64,000 nt of DNA from Neurospora intermedia. Lineage: Eukaryota > Ascomycota > Sordariomycetes > Sordariales > Sordariaceae. Positions 32,204 to 42,373 of the stretch are shown piece after piece. Where the stretch lies: the NCBI GenBank assembly GCA_037102815.1, contig BTPP01000005.1:868001-932000 (forward strand). Reading direction: 5' to 3'. A program made the translations under genes and the position numbers. Below the pieces are notes generated by a model that was not told the DNA's origin, searched no databases, and was given only the letters and a program-made list of their open reading frames with translations. Numbering within the stretch: the stretch's first letter is position 1; each line of letters begins with the position of its first letter.

Positions 32204-34383
32204 GGTGCCGTTCGCGCCGGGTGCGAAGTTGTTCGGAATAGGTTCGTCGTGTTGACAGTGAGGATATGGTCGAAGATGACGAGCGGAGTAGCCTCTTCAA
32301 TCATGAACGTGTTGTAGAGACCGGCTTCGCCGTGCCACAAGTGGGCAGTCGACGGAGTCGTGAATGAGGGGCTTGGTGGGCGGGAGGAGTAGCGCCTGGA
32401 ACGAAGGTCACACTTCTGGCCCCTGGCGATCGCGAATGTTTGTATCGATAAGGCTGGGGTTCACTTGCAGGGTTACTGCATCCCATCCGGAGTTATCGAA
32501 GGCAAATGCAAGGTCGCAATTGACGCGCGTTGTCGCTGTGGTGCAGTTGTGGGTAGGCAATGTCGTCGCTTATGCTTTGGCAAGGGGAAAGAGGCGTCGT
32601 GAAATTGGTGAGACGGACAGAACAGACTAGTTGGATAAGTATCGTGGGCTTAATGTTCCTCGACTAGTGAGCGGAAGGCGAAAGGTGAACGCTACACTCA
32701 ACCAACTGTTTGTTGACCGCAAGCCTAGGTAGGTAGACTAAAGAAATCCAGTTCGACTAGATGGCCAAGCGGTACGCTCGCACAACCGCCGTCGTTGGTG
32801 CAGCGTTTGCTCACGTTGGGGCGCGGGAAAGTCCTCCACTCTGGTGTCCGGCGGCGTTGGGGGCCGAAGAGAAGTGGTCGTCGTCCAAGTTGAGGACAAA
32901 TGTGAGGACCCTATGACGGGATCGATATAGTCAGTCAGCTTCGAAGACGGGTCGCCTTGTCCGTCAACAGTATATGGAGGGGCCAATCGCGGCAGGAGGT
33001 CGTATTGTAGCTAGGTAGGTATCGGAACGGCAAAACACCACGTCAGATGATGGATGCTGTCGATTGATAAGTGAATTCCCAGGCTGGAGGGTTGCCCGTA
33101 GGTAGAGGTAGGTAGGTAGGAGGGGAAAAGGATAGATGGGTGTGACAAGATGCGAGGCCGGCAGGCGCCAAGGACAGTCGCGGCTAGAAGAAAAGACGGA
33201 GATTCGCGAATGACTGACAAGCTCAACTCTCAACTTTTCCAGGTCAGGGTACGACGTCAAGAGCCGGTAGCCGGATATGACCAGGACTAAGTGTGGATCT
33301 GAAGAGATAGTAGTGTTGGTAGAGGGAGGAAAGCTGAAGGAACTGAAGGAAGTGTGCCTGGTCCTCGGAACGTCACCGAGGATTATCCCCAACCTCAAGG
33401 GCCCCCTTCCTTGGGCGGTGGGGAACGCGGATGGCGGTCACTAACCGAACATGTGCAAGGCTGCACTGTTACAGCGTTAGCATCCTTCAGCTTTCTTTCC
33501 TTGGTGGTACATAGTGTAGGTGACCAGGGGAACAGGCGGGATGGACAGTCAAAGTGGAGAAATGGAAGTTGAGGTGAGCTCCGACTGACTGACATGATGA
33601 GCGTCCATCTGAACTTTCAGATTCTCTTCAAGATCAAGATCAAAGTTAGCAATCTATATACACCTAGTGTACGTGTAGTGTAATATGGCACTCGATTACC
33701 CCATCTCAGTTCTTCAACCCGGATTGCCACATGTCCAACCTTGGAACTTCTTACTCATTCATTGCCCGACTTCCACTCTTAAACTTGACCTCAGTACCTA
33801 ATCCACAATGAATTCAGGAAATTCAACCATCATCATCAGATCATCAGCTTGGGCCGTTTCAGCTCGGTGCCTGACTACCATGACGTCCTTGATCCCTTTG
33901 CGCATCCAGACCAGTATTTCCACTTGAGTAGTGAGACATTGGGCCATGATAGACTGAAACAAGTGCAGGGAGAGTTGGTCAGATTGTTTATGCCTCTTTC
34001 AGCAGGCAGCGGCATGGCAAGCAAGGGCCAAGGGGCCAGGCGGCCGATAGGGCTGGTATGGTCAAAGCTTCCAGCTGCATGCAAAGCCCAGGGAAATCAG
34101 ATCAATCAGATCCCGCCCGCCCGGCCTTCAGGTCCAGTCCAGCCCCCCATCAGCGGCCCCCCATCAGCGGCCCCCCCCGGCAACCGCCCACCTAACCACA
34201 AGCGCTTGGCGCCGGCAGGCTTCCACTTGTGGTGCAGTGTCGCAGGCAATTCTGTTCCGCAGTAGCAACCAACTGCACGTCACACAACAATTCGAGAGCA
34301 ATTGACCAAACATCACAACCCAAACAAGAACAACCCATCATCCATTGAACCAGCCAGAGTAAAAACGATCTACACCCGCCAAC
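32204..34383. other. Divergent intergenic region, arrestin-fold gene / PPIL3-like gene
   Basis: These 2.2 kb lie between two start codons. Minus-strand frames at about 32440-32570 and 32215-32370 look somewhat coding but cannot be joined to the arrestin frame by obvious splice sites. TAGGTAGGTAG words occur at 32728-32740 and 33095-33120. A short direct duplication of about 16 bp (CCCCCATCAGCGGC) is present at 34144-34175. The 34200-34383 segment is an A/C-rich leader. Confidence 0.5.
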
Positions 34384-34968
34384 ATGTCTGTCACACTCCA
34401 CACAACACTCGGCGATCTCAAAATCGAAATCTTTTGCGAAAGCGTCCCCAAAACAGCAGAAGTACGTCTCTTTCCCTTTCCCTCTCCCCCCACGCGCGCG
34501 CAAAGGCACTCACAAGCTAACCCTCTCCTCCCCAATTCGCAGAACTTCCTAGCCCTCTGCGCCTCGGGCTACTACAACGCTTCCCCCTTCCACCGTATGA
34601 TTCCCTCCTTTATGGTGCAAACCGGGGCACCTGCCAACCCTTCGCCGCCCGAGAACCCCAAGGGCGGGCGGTCCATTTACGGCCCAACCTTCGAAGACGA
34701 GATCCGGCCAGTGCTGCGACACAACGAGCGGGGCATCGTCAGCATGGCCAACAAGGGGCCCAACACCAACGGATCCCAATTCTTCATTTTGTTCGACAAG
34801 GCCCCGCATCTGGACGGGCTGAACACGGTGTTCGGGAAGCTGATTGGAGACGAGAGCTTGCAGACGCTGGCAAAGCTGGAAGGATTGGAGGTGGACAAAA
34901 AGAATCGCATCAAGGAGGAGGTGAGGATTGAAAGGGTTACGGTGCATGCTAATCCGCTGGCCAAGTGA
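34384..34968 (+). CDS. cyp10: Peptidyl-prolyl cis-trans isomerase, PPIL3-like cyclophilin
   Basis: Small single-domain cyclophilin of the PPIL3 group, which is associated with spliceosomes. Exons 34384-34461 and 34543-34968 give 167 residues. The N-terminus MSVTLHTTLGDLKIEIFCES and the ending VTVHANPLAK are PPIL3 hallmarks. The catalytic Arg is in SPFHRMIPSFMVQ, and GPNTNGSQFFI forms part of the active-site groove. The usual GGDxTGTGxGG loop is replaced by a Pro-rich TGAPANPSPPENPKGG. The position equivalent to the cyclosporin-contacting Trp of cyclophilin A is His (APHLDG), as in other PPIL3 proteins, so drug binding is likely weak. The 81-nt intron is a multiple of three without an in-frame stop, so the unspliced frame also reads through, but splicing restores the family sequence TAENFLALCASG. 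Confidence 0.94.
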   Translation: MSVTLHTTLGDLKIEIFCESVPKTAEVRLFPFPSPPTRAQRHSQANPLLPNSQNFLALCASGYYNASPFHRMIPSFMVQTGAPANPSPPENPKGGRSIYGPTFEDEIRPVLRHNERGIVSMANKGPNTNGSQFFILFDKAPHLDGLNTVFGKLIGDESLQTLAKLEGLEVDKKNRIKEEVRIERVTVHANPLAK

Positions 34969-36603
34969 AGAGATGAAAAAACGGGAATGGAGATGGACAT
35001 GGGGATGAAGACACGCTGGGCTAGCCAGTTGACTGGCTTACAACAACCATCCGAGACTGAGAGGAAAGCCGGATTCGGGAAGCAATCGAGTACCGACATA
35101 CCACACGACGTGCCGCTGCTACAGGGCGCCGCTTACAGAAGCAAACGAGACGGGGAAGGAAAATCAAGCGGACAGCGACCGGATTCGGAAACCAAACGGC
35201 CAAAACGCTCTTACACAACCACACACACCACACCATCACACCAACCCTCATTGACCTCTTACACCCGGAAACTAATACATCCCTCAACATCTGTTGTCCA
35301 CTCGCGCTGTCTGATCTCTACACGCCCCGCCTTGTATCGAAAGTGTCGAACCGTCGGAGAGAGCAAGCAGCGAAGGACCACTACGCGCGTGCGCTGTTCA
35401 AAGTGCCGACCTTTTTACACAGGCGGCACGCTCTTGGTCTGCGAATCAGTGCTGCAACAGTTTGAACTGCGAGCCTGGAGTCTTACTGGGCAGAAATTGG
35501 TGACGACTGGACAACTTTCATCTCGCGCCACAGCCCCTCTCACTCTCACCTCGTCTCTCTGGCTCTCCCATCGGACTATCAACCGGCGAGGAAGGGTGGG
35601 TTGTGTCTCACTTCAATGTCAGCCGCCGTGGTTTCCTTGATATAAAAGGCTTCGGAGGCCTCTATCGTGGCTATGCCTCTATACGACCACGATGCGGCTG
35701 GCGGCTTATGGATCAACTTGCCACGATGAGAGTTATGACGACCAATGTCTTGATGTGGTTATATACAACCTAAGCTACGCTACACAAAGCAATGGACTTC
35801 ACGACTGTTATCAGGGCCAGAAGGACTAAGTAGGAGTGCTAGAAGGTATCGAATAGCTGCACCAAAGTCACACACACCACATAGACAAATTGTATATGTA
35901 GCTAGCTACCTAGTGAGGAATTCACTTGATCACAAATCTCCCTGAACAAGTAAGTAGCAAATAATAGATGGGTCAGGTCAGATAGTGAATAAAGTGTGAT
36001 CACCACACACAAAACCTTCATTTTCATCCATCCATCCATCCATCCATCCATCCATCCGTTAAATCTAGATAAGATAAATAGTACACACACTCAGAAAAGA
36101 GAACCAGAAATCTGAAAGAGTAGAGAGAGAGTATATGTAACCTTCACCACCTTCTCGAAGTAGGTGAATAATAAAAGTGATAAAAGTGATAAAGAGGAAT
36201 AAGGAAAGCGTTATTGTTGAGACAAAGTAAATAACCGCGGTCCATCTCTCTAACCCCACTCACTACCTTACATAGTTATTTACTACTGTATCCCTTTTCT
36301 TGCTTGCTGTAAGCCGTACCGTACCGTACGGACAGACCGACCAACCAAGTCCTCATGCACCGTACCGGCACCGATTTAACCACCCAGCGATATAATCATC
36401 ATTTTTTTTTCTCTCTCTCTCTTTGTTTTCTCTTCCAATGAAATCCTCTAACGTAACATATCGATGCCTACGACTTATCTTTCCCCGCAGTCGTCTGCTG
36501 CCTTGGTTTTTCTTTTATCTGCTGTATCATCACCTGATATTATCAAGCCATATAAAGCAAATCATTCCACAACAACAGCAACAACAACAACAACAAAAAC
36601 CCA
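34969..36603. other. Convergent intergenic region, PPIL3-like / HSF1
   Basis: 1.6 kb without a supported gene. It includes a CATC microsatellite (36025-36057), a CT-rich stretch (36399-36430), a tandem ACCGTACCGTACGG near 36317-36330 and a CAACAACAG run near 36570-36597. The 217-residue plus-strand frame at 34987-35640 is rich in Thr, Ser and Arg and has no family likeness. Confidence 0.55.
36025..36057. repeat. (CATC)n microsatellite
   Basis: About eight tandem copies of the 4-bp unit CATC in intergenic DNA. Confidence 0.85.
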
Positions 36604-36769
36604 TCAATTTTCTAAACCCGACTGTTGCTCTTGACGCGTCGGCGTCGTCTGAGTCCGCGTATTATTGGTATACGGCCATCCAGGTAGATTTGCTCTAAAC
36701 ACGTCCGAAGGGGATACCATCCTAGCAGGAGGAGGAGGTACCGGCATCTGCTGAGTGGGACTGAGAGAG

Positions 36770-36808
<39 letters not shown>

Positions 36809-37026
36809 GTTCGGTGATGTTGAGTATGGTGATGATGGTGATGATGATGATGAGGAGGAGGAGGGGTTCCCGGAGAAATGTGACGAGGCTGATGAGAATT
36901 CCTTAATGGAGAAGGAGACAAAATGGAAGGAGGCGGGTGATGCTGGGAAGAAGAAGAAGAAGAAGCATAAGAAGCATAGGAAGCGGCGGAAGCGGCAGAT
37001 GAAGAAGAGTTACGATCTCCGGGATT
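36604..37026 (-). other. In-frame 140-codon extension beyond the HSF1 stop
   Basis: The HSF1 frame ends in TAG at 37027-37029 but is then open for 140 more codons, to a stop at 36604-36606. The hypothetical extension is Ser-, His-, Gln- and Pro-rich, with a run of 11 Gln (CTG repeats on the plus strand at 36774-36806) and a His run, and ends with QQSGLEN. It resembles the low-complexity activation regions of fungal HSFs. It may be 3' UTR with chance openness, a lineage-specific shortened tail, or a readthrough/alternatively spliced isoform. A TTCTTCTTCCCAG acceptor-like site lies inside, but I see no good donor. Confidence 0.4.
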
Positions 37027-39476
37027 CTAGCCCTTCCTCCGCCTCTTCGGATCGCGCTCAGGGCTTTCCAAATCGTTCTTATTGATCTCCTCCGTTACAG
37101 CCGAGGGGGAGGGAGTGTTGACAGGGGAGTTGTGCTCGAATATCCTTCCCGAGTCGAACCCGCCGCCGGGAACGGAGAGGCCGCCAGTGTTGGACGTGCC
37201 GGCTGTTGTGGCAGTACCACCGTTGGGAGTAGGAGTGGCGCCGGTGTGAGTGGGGTTCGTCAAATCGAAGCCGTCGTCGAGATTGAAGTTGAAGTCGCTA
37301 GTGCCGTCGCCGGTTCCATTGGCGCCGGGTAGCCCGGAAAACTCGTAGGCAGGATCGGAAAAGGCGTTGTCATTAAGGTATTGCTCAATGTCAGCACTGT
37401 CAAAGTAGCCGGCGGCGCTGTTAGGGTTGCCGTGCTCGTCGAGACCGGGGATACGACCGGAGGGGCTCAACGGACCGAGCAAGCTCGTAAGTCGATCGAT
37501 CTGGCTGGCTTGTTCCTCCTGGAGCCGTTGAAGGGCGTCCAGCTCCTCGTGGGAGTAGCTGGGGAATGGTGGTGGCGGCGGCATGGAGCCGAGAGCAGGA
37601 GAAAGCGCGTTGGGTGCAGTGTGGTTGGGGACGACAGGGGTAGGAGGAGCGGCAGCAGCAGCAGTGGTAACAGGTACCGTGGGGATAGTGGAAACTGGCG
37701 GCATCGTCGCTGTTGGGGTAGGTACAGTAGGTATTGTAGGGCTTGGGGCCGGTGACGAACCGTTTGCCGAGGGAAGGTTTCCGGCCATGATGCTGAGCAT
37801 TTTGTTGCGCTGGTCGTTGCTCAGGGCGTTCACATGCGTCTTGGTCGCCATATCTGGTAGATCAACACCTCCCGAAGCACTCACAGCATTCGTGTCCTGA
37901 ATGAGCTTCATCATCCCCTCCTGAGGGTTGTTTTGTAGCTCATTCTTCATGAATGTAGAAGATGGGCTGTCTCCGGGGGTTGTGTCGAAGAGTTCTGTGA
38001 CGGAGCCCATCTGCTGCGCTTGATATTGGGGATGTACCGGGGCAGGAGAGGCTGACGAGGCAAGCGAGTGCACCTTGGCTACACCCTGCTGGGGGATAGG
38101 GGGTAGAAGACGCTGTTGACGCTTCGGTGTTCCCATGGACGTATTGTTGTGGACCTGATGGTTGACGAAGCCGCCGAGGTCGACCACATTTGCCTGGGGC
38201 ATTTGGTTCTGATTGTGAACCTGAGCGTTAGGAATGATGCTTGCCAAGAGATCCTGCACGCTCTGCGTCCCTCCTTGCTCCTCCAGCGACTTTCGGAACA
38301 CGTTAGCGAGAAAGTTAAGAATGGCGTTAATCGAATTCTCGTGACGTTCATGCTGGTTCTGAAACGTGAGGGCCTGCTGGAATAAGGTCGTATGTTCAGC
38401 TCGAATCTTTTGTAGCAAGCTGGAGATGGCAACCTGTTGCTGTTGTAGCCGATCTAGTTGAGACTTGACTGCTACCAGGTCCTTCTTGTGTAACGGGCCA
38501 ACCTCACCAGCACCCGAAGAACCACGTCCGACTTGGGCTGACGAGTAGTTCTGACCAGCGTATGGGTCTTCGCCACCGGCATCCTCCTCGCTGTCCGCCT
38601 CTCCCTCGGCCTTGGGCGTGGTTTTGTTTGGCTTGTTTCCCTTTCCTCCACTCTTGGGTTTATTGATCAGCCATAGAAGGTTGGGGTGACCGCGCCTAAA
38701 GTAAGGATTGTAATATTCGCTTGGGCTCTTGTTCTTCCTTTCAGATGCCTTCATCGAGTTATCCGAAAGGCCTACTCGCTTGTGGAAACCATACATGTTG
38801 AGTTGCCGCACAAACGAGGCATAGTTATTGTGTTTAAAGAGCTCCGGGATGAGGGTCTTGGCGAACTCATCTTCATCAAGGACGATGAAAGAGTCACCCT
38901 TATCAGACCAGCGGATGAGGTCCGTGTTCCTGGACTCATCCAAGAAGCTGAGCACATAACAAGGTTAGTATGCTGTCTGTGTATATATACTTTTGAATCA
39001 CATGGGTTAGGGTAATAACAAACACACCTGCTCAGTTTCTGGACAAAAGGCGGGATCTGCTTTCTCTTGGCCTGCGCTTCCCGCTTGGCACGCTGCGCCA
39101 TCTCTTCGAGGCGCTCAATGTTGTCGTGCTCATCCATTGGAGGCACGTTATGCCCCAGGGGATAGGCAGCATCGTCACTAAATGAGGCCCAGGTGTCGGC
39201 CGTCCCGTTGAACTGATTGGTAGTGACAAGGGCCCGACTTGGCGGGCGCCGCGCGAGGGCAGTGGAAGGTGCTGGAATAGGCTGCGGAAACGGTGCTTGC
39301 GTGGAGATCATTCCAAACGAGTTGAGAGGCGCCGTTGCTGCGTCTGGGCCATTATTCCACCGAAACACCTGATCCGCTGGAGCAGGAGTGAACTGTTGCG
39401 GCATCTGCTGAAGAGGAAGGGGCACAACAGGCGAGGCGCCAGGGGCCGGTCTCTTTCTCGGGTTAGGAGAAGACAT
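37027..39476 (-). CDS. hsf1: Heat shock transcription factor HSF1
   Basis: Trimeric activator of chaperone genes that binds nGAAn repeats. Exons 39028-39476 and 37027-38947 (80-nt intron, GTGTGT donor) give 789 residues. The intron splits the DNA-binding domain, whose joined sequence QIPPFVQKLSSFLDES, then FAKTLIPELFKHNNYASFVR and QLNMYGFHK, is a textbook HSF winged helix (about residues 140-255). The HR-A/B trimerisation coiled coil follows (KKDLVAVKSQLDRLQQQQ to ILNFLANVF). The C-terminal half is Pro/Thr/Ala/Gln-rich with a short second heptad (EELDALQRLQEEQASQIDRL). The last residues RDPKRRRKG may be a nuclear localisation signal. The start is set at the ATG in perfect context GCCGCCATG (39476); an ATG at 39497 would add seven residues. 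An in-frame open extension follows the stop. Confidence 0.95.
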
Positions 39477-42373
39477 GGCGGCGTAAGACGGGAGCATGCG
39501 CTCGAGATGGTACGACGAGACGGTTTACTAGGAAAGCCACTACGGCGCAAAAGTAGTTGGTGTTGAAAGGCGCGGTAGACGATGGGGGTGCCTACTAATG
39601 ACTTGTCGATGTAGGGTTATTGGTCTGGTCTCTCGTTGTATTGGGCGTACAAGCTGGGCGATACTGTCCAAAAGCTGTACGAATCGTGGGGTATCGACAG
39701 GAAAACCAGACCAACAGATACGATCGCAGGGAAGCGGAGTGTTTAGAGGTCCTGCTCAGACTGGAGAAGGATAAGAAGAGATTGGAGATTGTTTGGTCCT
39801 TGGGAAGCACACAGAACGATGCGGGCGTTATATATCCTGCAGTGGTTTTGGAATGTCGCGATCAAAGGATATCAAAGACTCTCAGCCTCTTTCTGGGGGG
39901 GAAGGGCGAAAGTGTAAGCGAATCTGCGTCTAGTAACGATCAGAAGTGGTGGTTGACGACCGACAAGGACGCCGTGAAGGAGGCTGTTTGTCGCACGTCG
40001 ATTCTCTTTCAAGCCCCCACCGGAGTGCAGGAAATGGCCTGGGATAATTGGCGATTGTTTTTGACAGAACAGCACTGCAGGCGTAGACAGTACAATGGTC
40101 CAATGCGCGCGGGTCTTGTCTCTTGTTGTCGAGGTCCTCGCTGGAGATTGTGATGATTTGTTGGATTTTTGTTTTTTTCTTGGTTTTCTGATTTTTTTTT
40201 TTGGCTTGTAATTTCAGGCGCTGGTTTCAACGACAACAGCCAACCTTGTCTGTGTTGTTTTCAGTTACCCAACTGAACACCACCAAATAAAGACTCTTGT
40301 CGTCCCGCCTTGTATCCTGTCAATGTCTCTCAATCTCTCTCCCTCTGGTCCCCAGTCGCGCAATGATCCCTTCTTCAGATGATTTGGTCCGTGTCCTGTC
40401 TTCGGCCGGCCAAAGCTGGGCGGGGAAGAGATCGGATCCCGGAGTTGGGCGTTCTGAAAATGCTCGAGTAATGCAGCCTGCGGAATCGCGGTAGCGGGCG
40501 GGACGCTGGAGCCTGGGTGGCCGTGTCCGTAGACGGGGTAGTGGATGGATGGTCCGGAAAGGGGATCGGACGTTGGCTCGAGGCGGCAGTGGTGATGGTG
40601 GTTGTCGTCGTCGGTAGTGAACGCAAAACAGCGAAAAGCCGCGGAGTGGTACGGGCAGCAAGCAAGCAAGCAAGCAAGCAACTCGACAGAGTGGAAGCTG
40701 ATGTGAGCGAGGTTCAACGTTCGGCGATTCCGAGTCCGTCCGTGATCCGTCGTCGGGGGTTTGGGGACTTTGTATGACGAGAAGGACCTGACGTTGGAGA
40801 ATTAAGCCGGCCTGCCGTTGGTTGTTAGTGATGATGTGTGTCGTCTCTCGAGATTGGATCGTTCGGCGGAGCATGCAACAGCGTGATGGCGGCGGCGGCA
40901 GGTGCGCTGGAATGGTGTGAACTCTGGGCTACTGTAGCACAGTATGGTAGCATCCGCACCCAATGCTCCAGCCGAGCCCAAGTCCAGCGCCAGCGTTGGT
41001 GAAACGATTTCACTGATCGCTCGATCGATGGCAGCTGTTAGCACTGTCCGGCCAATCACTGGTCTGGGAGATAAGGGAAATGCCACTCTAAACGTGGGGT
41101 CTATCCGTGCCAATTGCTCCGGCGTCGCTTTCTTGGCGGGTCCCTTTTTTGCCGTGACCTTTGAGGTTCTCACCAAGAGAGAAAAAAAATTGTTTCCCTT
41201 GTCCGTGAAAAGCCCGACCCGACACCGACATCAACACCGACACCGACGCACAGGATACGTTACCTACCTGCCAGGGAGACAAGCGAGCGCGGGACCTGCT
41301 CCGGGACGAGATCCGCTAGGAGCATGTGTCCCGGCTGTGATGTATCACATACCAAAAGCTACCTATCCGAACGGCAACTCATTAATTACCACCGACACTT
41401 GTTGTATTGTATTGTCTTCATCATAATGAGATGTGTCCATAACTACTAGATTTAGACGGACTCAGCTACCTAGCTACTTGGTCAATCTGATAACTCCAAT
41501 CTCAGCTTCATCAATGACAATTGTCAAAGCAAGTGGCCGTGGTTCATGCCAATGACCGGAGGTGCAGCACAATGGCTCGGGGTTTCTTTCTTCGGGCCAT
41601 GTCACTTAGACAAGCTAGCATGAGGAGCTCTGACAAAGCCTTGAATTGCACAGCTGCCTGCGAATCGAGCTTTGAGCCTGTGAATCGAGGTAGCAGCAAT
41701 GGGTAAGTAGCAAGTGGAAGCCCAGCAGGCCCAGCCATCCAATCCAAACACGGGTTGTTGTCAAGGGCTTGCCGGCATGGTCATGTACTTGACCCTATCG
41801 TCAGGTCTTGGCACCCCGGCCTTTTCTCCATGGAACCTTTCCATGAGCATCTACAGGATACTTTTTGCATGAGCGCAATATGGATCCCCATGGCCGTTTC
41901 CTTCTTTTCCCCTTCTTCCGTCTTCTCTTCAAGTCTTTGGCGATGGAGTTGAGAGCTGAGGGGCTTCCCAAGGGTATGGAACAAGGTGTCCTTCAAGACG
42001 GTTGATATATCGGGCCATGTAACTGTTAGTGTTTGTTAGTGCATTTCGGCAGCCGACAAAAATGCACTAGCCCAAGCCTCAGCAACGTCACCCAATGGCT
42101 CTTGAACCGTGGCAATTGGTGGGTACGGGGTACATAAGCTTATCTTTTTCATGGGAAAGGTTTGACACCTTCGGAATGAATGCCGTCAAGTGCGAGTGGT
42201 CAGAGTCTTTTGAGAAACGTTGAGGGTATCATTTGGGTTGGCTACTATTCTACAAACTAGACGTACATACGCACGCTTTCATCACCCCGTTCTTGAGCTA
42301 CTACAGGTAGCAATATGGAATATGACATAATCAACAAAGGCGACAGCAAGGACGGGGCAACTTGTCCGGTAAA
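39477..42373. other. Upstream region of HSF1 and 3' flank of CWC27
   Basis: 2.9 kb with no gene I can support. HSF1 leader and promoter should occupy the left part. A minus-strand frame of 124 codons at 40802-41176 begins with TTG and has no ATG. Short repeats include GCAAGCAAGCAAGCAA (about 40661-40678) and CCGACACCGACATCAACACC (about 41217-41240). Confidence 0.5.

Noticed and set aside
34987-35640. 217-codon plus-strand frame after the PPIL3-like gene
   Set aside because: Thr/Ser/Arg-rich sequence with no domain, immediately following a stop codon in probable 3' UTR.
39620-40153. 177-codon plus-strand frame in the HSF1 upstream region
   Set aside because: Starts at a non-ATG codon, lies in the expected HSF1 leader and has no recognisable content.
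40802-41176. 124-codon minus-strand frame upstream of HSF1
   Set aside because: It begins at TTG with no in-frame ATG and no clear upstream exon. The basic N-terminal stretch (KKGPAKKATPEQ) is suggestive but not enough.
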